A DNA stretch of 14,642 nt from Actinomycetes bacterium. Lineage in GTDB: Bacteria > Actinomycetota > Actinomycetes > S36-B12 > UBA5976. The stretch lies in NCBI GenBank assembly GCA_021784375.1, contig JAJXSV010000031.1:1-14642 (forward strand). The letters run 5' to 3'. This document shows, piece by piece, positions 14,046 through 14,642 of this stretch. The notes under the pieces were generated by a model. It ran no database searches and was not told where the DNA came from. It saw only the letters and a list, made by a program, of their open reading frames with translations. The position numbers and the translations under genes were made by a program. Numbering within the stretch: position 1 is the first letter of the stretch; each line of letters opens with the position of its first letter.

Positions 14046-14642
14046 TCACGCTCCGAGGAGCCGTGCGGACATGGCGGAACCGAGTGCCGGATCTCGCCAC
14101 TTGCTGAATTCCGCGGCCAGCGGGTAGCCGGCTTCGAACATGGAGCGCGGCATGCGTGCGTCCTTCGCGAGGTACAGGCGACCCCCGGCGGCGAGCACGA
14201 CCTCGTCGAGGCGCTGCATCAATTCGTGGGTCTTGGCCCCGAGGTTGGTGAAGTCGATGGCGAGCGTGGTGCCCGGCCTGGGGAAGCTGAGCATGCCCTC
14301 GGACGGTAATGAGCCGAAGCGCTTGAGCACGGCCAGGAAGGAGCCCTGGCCGGAGGCGCGGATGACGTCGAGCATCTCCTTGGTGGCCGCTGCCGCGTGC
14401 TCGGGCGGGATGACGCTCTGGTACTGGAAGAAGCCCCGCGGCCCGTAGACGCGGTTCCAGTCGCCGATGGCGTCGAGGGGGAAGAAGAAGGGCTTGTAGT
14501 GCTGGACGGTGCGTCCGGACTTGCGCTTGCCCGCCTCGAAGTAGACCGTGTTGAAGGCGCGCAGGGTGACGCCGTTGACGGCGGAGACGGGGAACTTCAC
14601 GGGCACGGCGAGATGTGGACTGGCCTTGGGTGCGGGGCCGCC
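14046..14642 (-). CDS. dprE1: DprE1-like decaprenylphosphoryl-ribose oxidase, C-terminal part
   Basis: Only the last 198 residues are present; the N-terminal FAD-binding domain lies beyond 14642. DprE1 oxidises the 2'-hydroxyl of decaprenylphospho-ribose with FAD to give the keto intermediate for DprE2, supplying arabinose for arabinan. The visible substrate domain contains YKPFFFPLDAIGDWNRVYGP, GFFQYQSVIPPEHA, SFLAVLKRFG, LSFPRPGTTLAIDF, and GGRLYLAKDARM. Compared with M. tuberculosis DprE1 as I recall it, Gln334/Gln336 (QYQ), Lys367/Phe369 (KRF) and Lys418 (AKD) are kept, but Asn385 is Thr and Cys387 is Ala. The frame is open to the window edge, and an internal GTG at 14606 is not the real start. 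Confidence 0.87.
   Translation of the reverse strand, partial: GGPAPKASPHLAVPVKFPVSAVNGVTLRAFNTVYFEAGKRKSGRTVQHYKPFFFPLDAIGDWNRVYGPRGFFQYQSVIPPEHAAAATKEMLDVIRASGQGSFLAVLKRFGSLPSEGMLSFPRPGTTLAIDFTNLGAKTHELMQRLDEVVLAAGGRLYLAKDARMPRSMFEAGYPLAAEFSKWRDPALGSAMSARLLGA

Overview
This window comes from a high-GC Gram-positive actinobacterium. The evidence is high GC third positions throughout, actinobacteria-restricted families (DUF6049, DUF5318, DprE1/DprE2), several apparently leaderless genes with TANNNT -10 boxes, and gene blocks also found near the chromosome origin in Mycobacterium and Streptomyces. I cannot name a genus. No mobile element, CRISPR array, rRNA or tRNA was seen.

Layout, left to right. 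Positions 1-2393 (minus strand) hold a large secreted DUF6049 protein, cut by the window edge, and an upstream NUDIX hydrolase. They overlap by 4 bases and match the left part of the mutT4-Rv3909-mviN operon. Divergent from them are pcnA (CCA-adding enzyme, plus) and an MFS exporter-like gene (plus). Next is a two-gene plus-strand operon at 5279-7218: an ECF sigma factor and a coupled single-pass membrane protein with a large extracytoplasmic domain, probably its regulator. A 13-bp-stem terminator lies between this operon and the convergent ino1. Minus-strand ino1 (inositol-1-phosphate synthase) follows padR, whose promoter carries two copies of a 10-bp palindrome. Divergent from padR are a DUF5318 zinc-ribbon-like gene and a class A penicillin-binding protein (plus). 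Finally, a minus-strand block holds a phosphodiester-glycosidase-like membrane protein, a DprE2-like reductase and the C-terminal part of DprE1.

The genes centre on the cell envelope: peptidoglycan synthesis (PBP, probable mviN partner), inositol for phosphatidylinositol and mycothiol (ino1), decaprenyl-phospho-arabinose synthesis (dprE1/dprE2), and an envelope-facing sigma switch. tRNA 3'-end maturation and nucleotide hydrolysis sit alongside.

The most useful observations are: (1) DprE1 carries Ala where M. tuberculosis has the benzothiazinone-target Cys387; (2) two identical palindromes over the padR start region look like autoregulatory operators; (3) five transcription-unit heads show TANNNT boxes 6-8 bases from the start codon, while the sigma operon has very strong Shine-Dalgarno sites; (4) the ECF sigma factor is paired with a large membrane protein lacking a zinc anti-sigma motif; (5) the ponA convergent gap is packed with nested dyads.
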